From assembly GCA_002706765.1 (NCBI GenBank), contig PAJV01000064.1:1-64000 (forward strand): 64,000 nucleotides of DNA. The letters are read 5' to 3'. This DNA is from Gimesia sp. (GTDB lineage: Bacteria > Planctomycetota > Planctomycetia > Planctomycetales > Planctomycetaceae). Made by a program: the position numbers and the translations under genes. The first letter of the stretch is position 1. Each line of letters opens with the position of its first letter. Under the pieces are notes generated by a model. It saw only the letters and a list, made by a program, of their open reading frames with translations, ran no database searches and was not told the DNA's origin. Positions 63,672 to 64,000 of this stretch are shown here, in pieces.

Positions 63672-64000
63672 TCAATTTCCATTCTGCTTTGCCGTTACGG
63701 CAGGCTGTATTACTTCTGGTCTTGGAGGGAGTTTTTCTGCATCGATTTCGAAGGGGACCGGATACTCGGCATCGTAAGTTTTGTTCGTACTGCGTTTGGG
63801 GTGCACCCGAAAGTTATTTTTGGATAACTGCTGATTGAGATCGCGGGCGTCCAGATCTTCTTTAGCATTTCCGATCGCCCGCAGGCGGCTGAGAGAGGTC
63901 TGGCTGGCCGAGCGATTTACATCGAGTTCACTCAGGTAGATACGATCGGTTCCCGGGAGAGTGGTGTCCACTTCCTGCAGAACTTTCAAAGTTTTGGGAT
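63672..64000 (-). CDS. PilN/GspL-like protein, 5' end beyond the window
   Basis: Only the last ~109 codons are present; the frame is open to the right edge, and the TTG near 63989 is internal. It contains PKTLKVLQEVDTTLPGTDRIYLSELDVN, the assembly-domain pattern of PilN/GspL, then a ~50-residue tail. It lies 54 bases upstream of the PilO-PilP-like gene on the same strand, the place where pilN stands in type IV pilus operons. The upstream part (PilM-like) would be expected outside the window. Confidence 0.7.
   Translation of the reverse strand, partial: PKTLKVLQEVDTTLPGTDRIYLSELDVNRSASQTSLSRLRAIGNAKEDLDARDLNQQLSKNNFRVHPKRSTNKTYDAEYPVPFEIDAEKLPPRPEVIQPAVTAKQNGN

Overview
The window reads as a stretch of a planctomycete chromosome, most like the Gimesia/Planctomyces branch. 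This is inferred from gene families rather than from any database match. The families that point there are a DUF1559 pseudopilin-like protein, a PSCyt1/DUF1549/DUF1553 cytochrome next to a DUF1501 protein, a TIGR03009-type LolA-like protein, and an ECF sigma factor overlapping a Ser/Thr kinase. Many secreted TPR and lipoprotein genes and moderate GC fit the same picture. RecO, SmpB, IspG, G6PDH, TrhP and LptE are ordinary core genes.

Layout. 73-6373 (minus): an accessory operon-like group with two unrecognised proteins, a FABP/nitrobindin-like protein and a GMC oxidoreductase fused to a DUF1080 (3-keto-glycoside hydrolase) domain. 6858-9585 (plus): ECF sigma factor overlapping a membrane Ser/Thr kinase. 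9643-11591 (minus): a Cys-rich exported protein and a DUF1559 protein. 11863-13445: a decay zone with a broken NmrA-like gene, an IS3 transposase wreck and the C-terminus of a tyrosine recombinase, beside a tRNA-Ser(CGA) gene. 14349-21275 (plus): two exported TPR proteins followed by ExbB, ExbD, ExbD, probably one energised envelope machine. 22020-32991: housekeeping and metabolic genes (PIN/TRAM ATPase-less YacL-like protein, Nudix, GNAT, TPR lipoprotein, ispG, zwf, VanZ-like, aminotransferase, ogt).

33019-39476 is the most interesting segment. Two convergent genes carry repeated YHS-like metal-binding modules, one of them joined to a thioredoxin domain. They are followed by a three-gene bufferin-like RiPP locus: a Tat-lipoprotein precursor with five CxGxxxC units, a DUF692 (MNIO) enzyme and a DUF2063 partner. 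A perfect TGTGA-N6-TCACA palindrome lies upstream of the precursor gene and a hairpin lies between precursor and enzyme. The likely theme is metal or thiol handling in the envelope, but the modification and the metal are not known from sequence.

39877-48014 holds a peptidoglycan amidase lipoprotein, a catalytically degenerate esterase-like protein, recO, a BamD-like TPR lipoprotein, an LptE-like lipoprotein, a TIGR03009-PASTA fusion, smpB (minus) and a PH-like membrane protein. 48475-55698 has the planctomycete cytochrome/DUF1501 pair, an SGNH sialate-esterase-like protein and trhP. 55703-64000 (minus) is a type II/IV-like secretion or pilus operon that runs off the right edge: a PilN-like fragment, a PilO-Ig-PilP-like fusion, a very long secretin, a coiled-coil lipoprotein and a BON-domain protein.
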